From assembly GCA_902800395.1 (NCBI GenBank), contig CADCEC010000010.1, positions 92,122 to 156,121 of the forward strand: a stretch of 64,000 nt of DNA, given 5' to 3'. The notes beneath the pieces are model-generated. The model ran no database searches and had not been told where the DNA came from. It was given only the letters and a program-made list of their open reading frames with translations. Source of the stretch: an uncultured Bacteroidota bacterium. Lineage in GTDB: Bacteria; Bacteroidota; Bacteroidia; Bacteroidales; P3. Below, piece after piece: positions 36,801 to 42,999 of the stretch. The position numbers and the translations under genes are program-made. The first letter of the stretch is position 1; each line of letters opens with the position of its first letter.

Positions 36801-39800
36801 CCAGAAGGCCCAGGAGTCGATGGCTTCGAGCGATGCGGGCAGGTCGAAATGACTTACACTGCTACAGTTTTGGAAGGCACTCATGTCGATATAGGTGAGG
36901 TTGGACGAGAAGTTCACCGCCGTGAGGTTTTCACAGTTTTGAAAGGCGAACATGCCGACGGTCAGGATGTCGTCGGACATGGTGACGGAGTTGAGGCTGT
37001 TGCAGCGATAGAAGGAGTAGGGCTTGATTTCGGTGACGCCTGCGGGGATAACCAGGTCGGTCACGCGGCTGTTTCCGAGGAAGAAATTGCGCGAGTAGTA
37101 GATGGGGTTCGACGAGGGCTCAGAGAAGTCGATGTTGCACCATTGAGACACAGTACCCGTGAAGCGGGTGCGGCCGAGGGAGTTGCAGTCCTCGAAGGCA
37201 CCGAAGCCGATGGACTGGAGGGTGGAGGGCAGCGTGATGTTGGCTAGCTGGTTGCCACCGCGGAAGGCATACTGGCCGATGGAGGTGACGCCCTCGGGGA
37301 TGATGGGGTTGATGACCTCCTCACCGCCGATGTAGAGATGGTGGGCATTGTTGAGGGGGTTGGCCTCGCGGTTCTCGAACCAAATGTGGCACCACTGTGC
37401 CAGCGTGCCGGTGTAGTAGACGGCCGTGAGACTATTATTGTAGGCCAATGCATACTCGCCTAGGGAATCTATGGTGGCAGGGAGGGTAATGGCGGTCATA
37501 TTGTTTTGCGAGTGGATTGCCCAGCTGTCGATGCCGACGACGGGGTAGCTGACGCCTTCGAAGGTGACGGTGTCGGGGATGACGAGGTGGCCTTCGATGT
37601 CGCCGTTGTGGCCGGTGACGACCATACCACTACCATTGTAGCGGTAGTAGAGCTGTCCTAGTTCATACGATACAACCTCAAAATTGGCGCAGATATTGTC
37701 GCTGTAGGAGGGTTCGTAGGTGCGGACGGCTTCGCCGTTGCCGTCGCTCCAGCCGGTAAAGTGGTAACCAGTGTTGGCGTAGGCGGCGATGGTGACCGTA
37801 CCGCCGGCTTCGACGGTGTCGCCACCAGTGACGTAGCCGCGGTCGTTCCAGTCGTTGCACACCGTGGGCACGACATAGTAGGTGTCGATGACGACTACAG
37901 GGGTGAGGAGGGTGTCCTGAGTGAGGTCGATGGTACGGGGATTGTCGGTGACGCCATCGCTCCAGCGGAGGAAATGATGGTGGTTGTAGCCCCATGCGTA
38001 GACTGTGGCGGGTGTGGTGCAGGTGGCTTCTTGGCGCACCTCGGCGTCTGCGTACTCAGACAGGGCGAAGCGGATGGCATAGGTGTTGCTCTCCGACAGG
38101 CGGCTGCCCAGGGTGCTCCAGGTGGTGTTCTGCTGATAAAGCGACAGCTTGCCGCACTTCACCTTCACCCGGGCATTTTCCGACAGGCGGTCGAAAGCGT
38201 TACTCTCCACTTGGGGCGGATCGCAATTCAGCCTGAGAGAGTTGATATTGACGGTGAAGAGGTTTATCGGTAGCGATTGCACGTTTTCTCCCACCACCAC
38301 TGTGAAGAAATTGGGTAGCGCATTGGTGGCCATGTTAGTGCAGTTGACTGCATTGTAGTAGACTGTTCCGCCTGCAGTGATGGCATTCTCGCCGATGGAG
38401 GTGACGGTGGAGGGAATAGTGAAGTTGTAGTTGCAGCTGAAGGCATACTTTCCGATACGTTGCAGTCCTTCCGGCAGCACAACCGAATTGATGCCGTGCT
38501 GGCTGTAGAAGGCGTAGGGCTTGATAACGGTCACCCCCTCGGGAATCACTAAGTTGGTTATTTTGCTGCCTCCGATGTAGAGGTTGCCCGAACGAGCAGT
38601 GGGGTTGCTGCCCCAGCCGTCGTAGAAGCCTATGCCGCACCATTGGGCGACAGTGCCGTTGTAGTAGGTGCGTGTCAGGTTGTTGCAACCCTCAAAGGCA
38701 CTGGGACACACGGTGTCGAGAGTGGAGGGCAGTGTTACGGTGGTGAGGTTGCTCAATCCGTAAAATGCGTATTTCCCGATGGAGGTGACGCCTTCGGGAA
38801 TGACGAGATTAGTCACCGCGCTACCTCCAATATATAAGTTATGGGCGTAATGACATGGATTCGAAGCCCAGTAGTCAAAGTCGATGGCACACCACTGTTC
38901 GATGGTGCCGTTGAAGTACACCCTTGTCAAACCTGTGCACTCGTAGAAATCATTTACGTAGTTCAGATTTTTCGGCAGCGTTACTGAGGTCATGTTGCGC
39001 TGTTCATGGAAACCGCTGGTCCAAATCTTGGTCACGGGCAGCAGTGAGCCGTCGTATATTACGCTGTCGGGAATCACTAGGGCTCCGTTGATGGTACCGT
39101 TGATGCCGCCGAGGGTGAGGCCTTCGCCGTTGAAGTAGTAGTATGCCATTACTCCGTCGGCTATGGAGTCGTAGAAATCCTCGGCGAAGATGGGAGTGAT
39201 CACGGTGTCCTGAGTGAGCGTGATGGTGCGGGGGTTGTCGGTGACGCCGTCGCTCCAGCGGACGAAATGGTATCCGTTGTCGGGCCAAGCGTTGATGATG
39301 GCCGGCAGTGTGCAGGTGGGGGTCTGGTTATAACCCGCGCCGCCGTGCTCATAGCAGCCAAAGGTGAGGTTGTAAGGAGTGGTCTCCTGATAGGTGTTGG
39401 GCAGTTCGCTCCAAGTGTCGGCGGTGCTATACAGCTGTGCCATGCCGCAGGGCACCTGGATGACGGTCGAGGCAGGTAGGTTGTCGAGGGCGAAGTTGGC
39501 TACAGTAGGCGGAGGGCATCGCATTTTGAGCGTACTGACATAGCCCTCATAGTAGGGGAGGAGATAGCGAGGGATGTACTGCACATCGGGACCCACCACA
39601 AGGGTGTAGATATAGGGCAGTGCTGAGAGGTCCCATGTGTTGTTATTGGGGTTGGTCACGGTGCAGTTGATGGCGTTGTAATGGACGGGACCGCCGCCGT
39701 AGATGGCGTGGTCGGCGATGGAAGTCACCGTTGAAGGAATGGTGTATTCAGTATTCCAGTCGCAATCCCAGAAGGCGTAGTAGCCGATGCTCTGCAAGCC

Positions 39801-40577
39801 CTCAGGCAGCACGACGGAAGTCTGGTTGCTCAGGCGGTAGAAGGCGTAGGGTTTGATGGCCGTGACGCCCTGGGGAATGACGAGATTGGTCACGCGGGTG
39901 TTGCCCACATAGAGCTTGCGGGCATAGTAGACGGGGTTGGCTGACCCGTTGGTGAAGGCTATGTTGCACCAGTCAACTAGCGAGCTGCAATAGATGCGTG
40001 CCAGACCGGAACAATTTTGGAAAGCCTCCGACCCCACGCTGTCGAGTGAGGAGGGAAATGTCACCGTTTCTAGACCCGTGCAGCCGTAGAAGGCATATTG
40101 CTTGATGGTGGTGACACCCTCCGGAATTACTAAATTAACCACCTCCTGATTGTCGATATACAGGTGCTGGGCAAAATGGAGGGGGTTGCTGTACCACTCG
40201 AAGTCGATGGCCACCCATTGGTCAATCGTACCACCGTAATTCGCCCGTGTTAAGCCTGAGCAGTCGCCGAAGGCATAATAGCCGATGGTGGTTATCGAGG
40301 CGGGAATGGTGACAGATGTCATGCCGGAGCAACTACTGAACGCCCAGCTATTGATGCGGGTGACGGAGTAGGAGACATTCTCATACATCACGCTGCTGGG
40401 GATGGTCAGTGCGCCGCTGAGGGTGCCGGTGTAGCCGTTGAGCACAGCCTCGCCGTTGTCGAGGTAGTAAGTCAGTGTTTGCCCTGTAGGGGCAACGGAT
40501 TCAAACGATTGTGCCGTTGCTTTCGGCAGCAAGGTCATCAGCATTAGCACAAAAACAAGAGATAATACTTTTTTCAT
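30801..40577 (-). CDS. Giant (3258 aa) BspA-like leucine-rich-repeat T9SS cargo protein
   Basis: Signal peptide MKKVLSLVFVLMLMTLLPKA, then five super-blocks starting near residues 22, 476, 974, 1454 and 1802. Each block opens with YYYNG-type strands and IPDSV, continues with BspA-type LRR_5 repeats (LVIPEGVTAIKPYAFYGLS, SLDSVGSEAF) and most end with a HFVRWSDGVTDNPRTITLTQ module of the InlB-B/Flg_new kind. About eight more of these W.DG modules fill 2230-3000, interrupted near 2390-2570 by a MAM-like domain (FNFEDGGSNWTLSNNNYVN). Two fibronectin-like segments and a T9SS type A sorting domain (VEIFSVDGRIIVQG ... SASGVYFVKVGKAPAR) close the protein. BspA-like proteins bind host proteins in oral Bacteroidales; binding here is not known. 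It heads the 19.5-kb unit. Confidence 0.92.
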   Translation of the reverse strand: MKKVLSLVFVLMLMTLLPKATAQSFESVAPTGQTLTYYLDNGEAVLNGYTGTLSGALTIPSSVMYENVSYSVTRINSWAFSSCSGMTSVTIPASITTIGYYAFGDCSGLTRANYGGTIDQWVAIDFEWYSNPLHFAQHLYIDNQEVVNLVIPEGVTTIKQYAFYGCTGLETVTFPSSLDSVGSEAFQNCSGLARIYCSSLVDWCNIAFTNGSANPVYYARKLYVGNTRVTNLVIPQGVTAIKPYAFYRLSNQTSVVLPEGLQSIGYYAFWDCDWNTEYTIPSTVTSIADHAIYGGGPVHYNAINCTVTNPNNNTWDLSALPYIYTLVVGPDVQYIPRYLLPYYEGYVSTLKMRCPPPTVANFALDNLPASTVIQVPCGMAQLYSTADTWSELPNTYQETTPYNLTFGCYEHGGAGYNQTPTCTLPAIINAWPDNGYHFVRWSDGVTDNPRTITLTQDTVITPIFAEDFYDSIADGVMAYYYFNGEGLTLGGINGTINGALVIPDSVIYDGSLLPVTKIWTSGFHEQRNMTSVTLPKNLNYVNDFYECTGLTRVYFNGTIEQWCAIDFDYWASNPCHYAHNLYIGGSAVTNLVIPEGVTSIGKYAFYGLSNLTTVTLPSTLDTVCPSAFEGCNNLTRTYYNGTVAQWCGIGFYDGWGSNPTARSGNLYIGGSKITNLVIPEGVTVIKPYAFYSQHGINSVVLPEGLQRIGKYAFSCNYNFTIPSTVTSIGENAITAGGTVYYNAVNCTNMATNALPNFFTVVVGENVQSLPINLFTVNINSLRLNCDPPQVESNAFDRLSENARVKVKCGKLSLYQQNTTWSTLGSRLSESNTYAIRFALSEYADAEVRQEATCTTPATVYAWGYNHHHFLRWSDGVTDNPRTIDLTQDTLLTPVVVIDTYYVVPTVCNDWNDRGYVTGGDTVEAGGTVTIAAYANTGYHFTGWSDGNGEAVRTYEPSYSDNICANFEVVSYELGQLYYRYNGSGMVVTGHNGDIEGHLVIPDTVTFEGVSYPVVGIDSWAIHSQNNMTAITLPATIDSLGEYALAYNNSLTAVYYTGTLAQWCHIWFENREANPLNNAHHLYIGGEEVINPIIPEGVTSIGQYAFRGGNQLANITLPSTLQSIGFGAFEDCNSLGRTRFTGTVSQWCNIDFSEPSSNPIYYSRNFFLGNSRVTDLVIPAGVTEIKPYSFYRCNSLNSVTMSDDILTVGMFAFQNCENLTAVNFSSNLTYIDMSAFQNCSSVSHFDLPASLEAIDSWAFWYCWNAVVTIPAGVTAIGSEAIYTDRTVIFNAVNCTNMANNAIPYNNTIVVGEGVQVLPYGLINNNITTLKMQCTPPTVQNFALDRLRSDATIQVACGLLSLYQANDEWNEYNLQEANTYTLTFDASEHGYASLSQGASCTTPAIVSAWSNTNGWHFARWADGNTDNPREIVLTQDTMLTPVFVEDFYDTLPDGSIFYYYYNGAGLTLGGVNGTLTGSVEIPDSIMYEGTMQPVTAIDGWVFYEQSGMTAITLPKGLTRMGPSIFNSSYQLTRVTFRGSLDQWCNINFEDWWSNPISAAHNLYLGNTRIHDIVIPEGITVLKQYVFNNLQHVGTVTLPEGLQRIERYALHEVYPSNNSFTIPSTVTAIGEWAMSMSPTLRFNAVSCTEVASNACPNTNILIVGDSVQFLPTNILTNNLWRLKMMCPPPTVEENALVRLRPTAEVLVKCGLLSLYQADSEWGSTNLMETSVYTITFSTSEHGSAGINQEGTCTTPATISAWSNNGWHFSHWADGNNENPRDIFLTQDTVITPVFVEDFYDTLPDGSIFHYYYNGVGLTLSGVNGTLNGIVTIPDSVMYEGQMLPVTQIDGSVFSSQSGMTWITLPKGLTRVGCGAFDNCSSLTRVNWGGTIADWCNIDFECWYSNPISYARHLFMNGSEVVNLVVPEGITEIKKYAFMRLSSLASVTLPSTLDSIDYNAFNECNGLQRTNFTGTVADWCRIGFNNGWDCNPISYSRNLYIGGEAVRNLVVPEGVTAIKPYAFYGLSDLRTVEFPEGLLSIGHHAFEYSSWNVNFTIPSTVARIEEYAIQSGQTLYYNAVNCNVMANAMPNFYTVYVDEGVQSLPLYLITGNIRHLRMQGYPPSVTGDVLDRLDSTAVVYVPCGLLNTYQTTPVWQDANLVESNTYALRFGGAPHGNAGITIEPTCTTSTQVTAWNDSYYHFVRWTDGNTDNPRTITLTQDTVLTPVFVIDTYYVCGFASPSDAYGSVEGCDTVTALDTFSLIAHANYGYHFLYWDHWTDTNRWDDSVLTLQAIWHYNIAAYFEPNNYAVSLSVDETTPYGQVAADTAYYPYLTEVTVAATPDHGYHFVSWNDGNTDNPRTLTLTQDTAFTASFAISQFDVNGMAMVLEDSQADSIGNMDGSFFSFNFEDGGSNWTLSNNNYVNRWYIANLEGSNNALFISNDNGATNSYDGTQPSDVYAYTSLYLPAGQYSYSYDWRCNGESSYDYLRVALVPDGTYFQTSWGTTSVPDGAIALDGGHKLNLNSDWTLQNGTIDVATEGNYYLVFYWRNDNSVMHTPAAAVDNITLSMGQTLPSPIFSGTCEVTGNDTVDYLDSVTLTAVAGYGYHFIKWSDGATENPHTVVADRSKTVYAIFGYNHYTLTVNVNNAAYGSASDNNAADDNYLSLHTLTANSNYGYHFSQWNDGVTVNPRTVTLTQDTAFTASFDKNIYDVTALSANLTMGNALASETSAEYLDYVTFTATPNYGYHFTQWNDGNTNNPRTVQVTDNITFTAQFDYNIYNVTLAVDDVLHGTVSGDSASQYLSTRTISATPNYGYHFTSWNDGVTDNPRTFTLTCDTAFTAQFAPNTVSLYLSVNDAALGTVSGAGNYLYLDTAFISATCTAAHHHFVQWSDGVTASSREIIFDFDSSLSLTAIFAIDSHSVVTLTRAGSADGVFDNDACGSITVDDGSGLNALSFPYGATLTLQPVASEGYHFAEWDNGDRTPVRTVTITSDTLFAVVFTDDVTPNLCMVSVQNGRNVLGWPKDLEVQRYNIYREANTAGVYAMIASIPYDSVSIWIDTTSRPTTRSYRYKMTATDIYGYESDFGTVHKTMHLTISQGIGTSWNLVWTEYEGADYTTYVIYRGTNAYNIEQIDIMPSGGNTTYTDEDAPTGDVYYQVGIILANPCNPSKSSNIVLSNIATNGSGVGVSDVIPDNVEIFSVDGRIIVQGAEGNDVYVYDVNGRVIDRKQDVLSTVEFRLSASGVYFVKVGKAPARRVVVIR
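40486..40520. repeat. GTAGGGGCA palindromic element in frame (copy c)
   Basis: GTAGGGGCAACGG at 40486-40498 has a matching arm CCGTTGC at 40514-40520, giving a 7-bp inverted repeat (GCAACGG/CCGTTGC) with a 15-nt loop. It lies just after the signal peptide of the LRR giant and encodes part of SFESVAPTGQT. It shares GTAGGGGC with copies a, b and d. Confidence 0.6.
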
Positions 40578-40663
40578 GGTTTTTATTATTTTGTTATTGT
40601 TATAATTCTGTAATAATTTGTATACTAATTCAGTATATAATTTTGCGATTTATTTCATAGGTG

Positions 40664-40694
40664 CAAACTTAAGAATAAAAAATCATTTTTGCAA
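40664..40694 (-). promoter_or_regulatory. Promoter of the 19.5-kb surface operon
   Basis: On the minus strand TTG (40692-40694) is followed after 20 nt by TAAGTTTG (40664-40671), a TAnnTTTG -7 box. The leader to the ATG at 40577 would be about 80 nt and very A/T-rich. It is divergent from the miaB promoter, and the two core promoters overlap in the same 70-bp region. Confidence 0.6.
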
Positions 40695-40723
40695 GAAAAT
40701 AGTAAAAAACATAAAAGTTTTTG

Positions 40724-40731
40724 TAATTTTG
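40724..40731 (+). promoter_or_regulatory. -7 box for miaB
   Basis: TAATTTTG matches TAnnTTTG and predicts a leader of about 18 nt before the ATG at 40755. There is no clear TTTG at -33; the upstream bases are A-rich. Confidence 0.6.
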
Positions 40732-40754
40732 CAACTCGTTTTTATTGCCACCCA

Positions 40755-42089
40755 ATGGAGAAAGTATATATAGAAACCTATGGTTGTCAGATGAATTTCG
40801 CCGACAGCGACGTCATCGCCGCCATCCTGACAAAGGACGATTATGCGATTTGTGAGGGTGCGGAAGAGGCCGATTTCATCCTTATCAACACCTGCGCCAT
40901 CCGCGACAACGCCGAGCAACGTGTGCGCCACCGCGTGCGCGAACTTCGCGCCCTCCAAAACCGTCGCCACCAGCTCCGCGTGGGTGTGCTGGGCTGCATG
41001 GCCGAACGCCTCCAGAGCCGCCTGATGGCCGAAGAGGACAACGTCTCCTTTGTCTGCGGCCCCGACGCCTACAGGAAGCTGCCGGAGCTGATGAAGGAGG
41101 TTCGTAGGGGCGTGTCCCAGAGTGCGCCCGTAAGCGCCGTAGAACTGAGCGAGACGGAGACCTACGCCGATATCGAGCCTGTACGCTTGTCGGGCAACGG
41201 CATTTCGGCCTTTATCAGCATTATGCGCGGCTGCCAGAACTACTGCGCCTATTGTGTGGTGCCCTACACTCGGGGTCGCGAGCGGAGCCGCGACCCCGAG
41301 ACCATCGTCCGCGAGGCGCGCACCCTCTTCGAGCAGGGCTACCGCGAGGTGACGCTGCTGGGACAGAACGTGAACTCGTATTCTTGGGGAGAGCAAGACA
41401 ATACCGTGGGATTTCCGGATCTTATGGATAGGGTGGCATCTATCGACCCGCGGCTGCGGGTGCGCTTTGCAACGTCGCACCCGAAGGATTTGAGCGACAG
41501 ACTGCTGGAGGTGATGGCGGCGCACGAGAACATCTGCCGCTGCATCCACCTGCCTGTGCAGAGCGGCAGCAACAGGATGCTGAAGCTGATGAACAGGAAA
41601 TATACCGTGGAGTGGTACCTCGACCGAGTGGAGGCCATCCGCCACTACCTGCCCGACTGCTCGATTACCACCGACGTGATAGCGGGCTTCAGCACCGAGA
41701 CGGAGGAGGACCACCAGGCGACACTGGAACTCTTCCGAAAGGTGCGCTACGACTACGCCTATATGTTCATGTATTCGCTTCGCGAAGGCACCTATGCCTG
41801 GAAACATTTGGCGGACGATATTCCCGAGGAGGTCAAGAAACGGCGGCTGAACGAAATCATCGCTTTGCAGGGAGAGATAGCGCTGGAAAACAACCGGCGC
41901 GAGGTGGGACGCGAATACGAAGTGCTTGTGGAGGGCGTCAGCCACCGCTCGAAGGAGCAGCTCTTCGGTCGCAACAGCCAGAATAAAGTAATCGTGTTTG
42001 ACAAGGGAGACGCGGTCCCCGGCAGCTACCGCCGTGTGAGGGTGAAGGATTGCACCCAGGCGACGCTCCTCGGCGAGCTGACACAATAA
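40755..42089 (+). CDS. miaB: tRNA-2-methylthio-N6-dimethylallyladenosine synthase MiaB
   Basis: A radical-SAM methylthiotransferase that adds a methylthio group to i6A37 in tRNAs. 444 residues from the ATG at 40755, which directly begins the conserved MEKVYIETYGCQMN. The auxiliary cluster cysteines are Cys11, Cys47 (NTCAIRDNAEQ) and Cys81 (LGCMAER). The radical-SAM motif RGCQNYCAYC gives Cys160, Cys164 and Cys167. A TRAM domain closes the protein (YEVLVEGVS ... GRNSQNKVIVF). Residues 117-127 (RRGVSQSAPVS) are encoded by a GTAGGGG palindromic element in the linker before the radical-SAM domain. It is probably cotranscribed with the PASTA gene 28 nt downstream. Confidence 0.96.
   Translation: MEKVYIETYGCQMNFADSDVIAAILTKDDYAICEGAEEADFILINTCAIRDNAEQRVRHRVRELRALQNRRHQLRVGVLGCMAERLQSRLMAEEDNVSFVCGPDAYRKLPELMKEVRRGVSQSAPVSAVELSETETYADIEPVRLSGNGISAFISIMRGCQNYCAYCVVPYTRGRERSRDPETIVREARTLFEQGYREVTLLGQNVNSYSWGEQDNTVGFPDLMDRVASIDPRLRVRFATSHPKDLSDRLLEVMAAHENICRCIHLPVQSGSNRMLKLMNRKYTVEWYLDRVEAIRHYLPDCSITTDVIAGFSTETEEDHQATLELFRKVRYDYAYMFMYSLREGTYAWKHLADDIPEEVKKRRLNEIIALQGEIALENNRREVGREYEVLVEGVSHRSKEQLFGRNSQNKVIVFDKGDAVPGSYRRVRVKDCTQATLLGELTQ
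41104..41132. repeat. GTAGGGGCG palindromic element in frame within miaB (copy d)
   Basis: GTAGGGGCGTGTC at 41104-41116 is followed by GCGCCC at 41124-41129. GGGCG/CGCCC forms a 5-bp stem extended by G-U pairs. It encodes RRGVSQSAPVS in an indel-tolerant linker. Confidence 0.6.
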
Positions 42090-42117
42090 AAAAGAGAAGA
42101 CAACGTTAACCATAAAC

Positions 42118-42999
42118 ATGGAAAAAATTAAAGCATTTTTCAAGAAACAGTGGGTGCGGCATTTGCTGGTGATGATAGGCATCTCGGTGGTGCTGCTGTT
42201 ACTTATCTCGCTGTTCATCAAGCTCTATGCCCGACAGGGGAAGGAATACGTGATGCCGCAGTTCGCGCTGACAGACAGCACGAAGGGGGTCACTGTGGAG
42301 GCGGCTGAGAACGACAATGACTTGGACTTAGAGTTCGTAATTCTGGATTCAATCTACACCCCCGGAGTCAATGCGGGCATCATCCTCACGCAGGATCCGC
42401 AGGCGGGCACGATGGTGAAGAAGGGGCGCAAGGTATATGTCTCCGTGGCTGCTGCAAGTGCGGCAGACCTGATTATGCCGGAGCTGACGGGTCTCTCGGT
42501 CCGTCAGGCGGTGTCGGAAATCTATGCCAGTGGCTTGAAGGTGGGGACGCTGACCTTCGTCGACGATCCCTTCAAGAATAACGTCAAAGAGCAGCGTGTG
42601 GGTGGCCGCATCATCTATGCGGGCCAGAAGGTGGCTCCCGGCACAATGATAGACCTTGTTGTCGGCAACGGCGACGGCAGCGGCGGTGTCTCTGTACCGT
42701 TCCTTATCGGTAAAACGGCCGAACAGGCTCGCCGCGACATCCATGCCCTCTCGCTGAATGTGGGACGGGAGCATTGGAACGGTGTAACCGACAAGATGAA
42801 GGCTGTCGTCTACCGACAGGAGCCCGACTATACGGGAGTCAACAAGTACCCCTTCGGTACTTCGATAGAGCTTTGGTATATCGATGCCAGCGATGCCGAT
42901 GTGCAGAAAATGATTTCCGACTTCAAGGTCGACTCCAGCAAGATTATAGAGAATCCTGAGTTGCCCGATATTGAGGATTTGGAGGAAATGGAATGGTAG
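42118..42999 (+). CDS. Membrane-anchored protein with three PASTA domains
   Basis: 293 residues: a short cytoplasmic N-terminus (KIKAFFKKQWVR), one membrane segment at about 15-37, and three periplasmic PASTA domains at about 45-112, 115-188 and 190-262. An acidic tail (DLEEMEW) follows. The PASTA signature is visible in GIILTQDPQAGTMVKKGRKV and in PELTGLSVRQAVSEIYASGL. In other bacteria PASTA domains sense peptidoglycan or lipid II in kinases and penicillin-binding proteins. This protein has no kinase or PBP domain, so it is a stand-alone PASTA protein as found in many Bacteroidota. Its stop overlaps the next gene by 7 nt, and it sits between miaB and the RluD-type gene. Confidence 0.9.
   Translation: MEKIKAFFKKQWVRHLLVMIGISVVLLLLISLFIKLYARQGKEYVMPQFALTDSTKGVTVEAAENDNDLDLEFVILDSIYTPGVNAGIILTQDPQAGTMVKKGRKVYVSVAAASAADLIMPELTGLSVRQAVSEIYASGLKVGTLTFVDDPFKNNVKEQRVGGRIIYAGQKVAPGTMIDLVVGNGDGSGGVSVPFLIGKTAEQARRDIHALSLNVGREHWNGVTDKMKAVVYRQEPDYTGVNKYPFGTSIELWYIDASDADVQKMISDFKVDSSKIIENPELPDIEDLEEMEW

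Noticed and set aside
40683-42221. 512-codon open frame on the minus strand over miaB
   Set aside because: miaB on the plus strand has all catalytic cysteines; the opposing frame shows only the composition of a reversed coding sequence.
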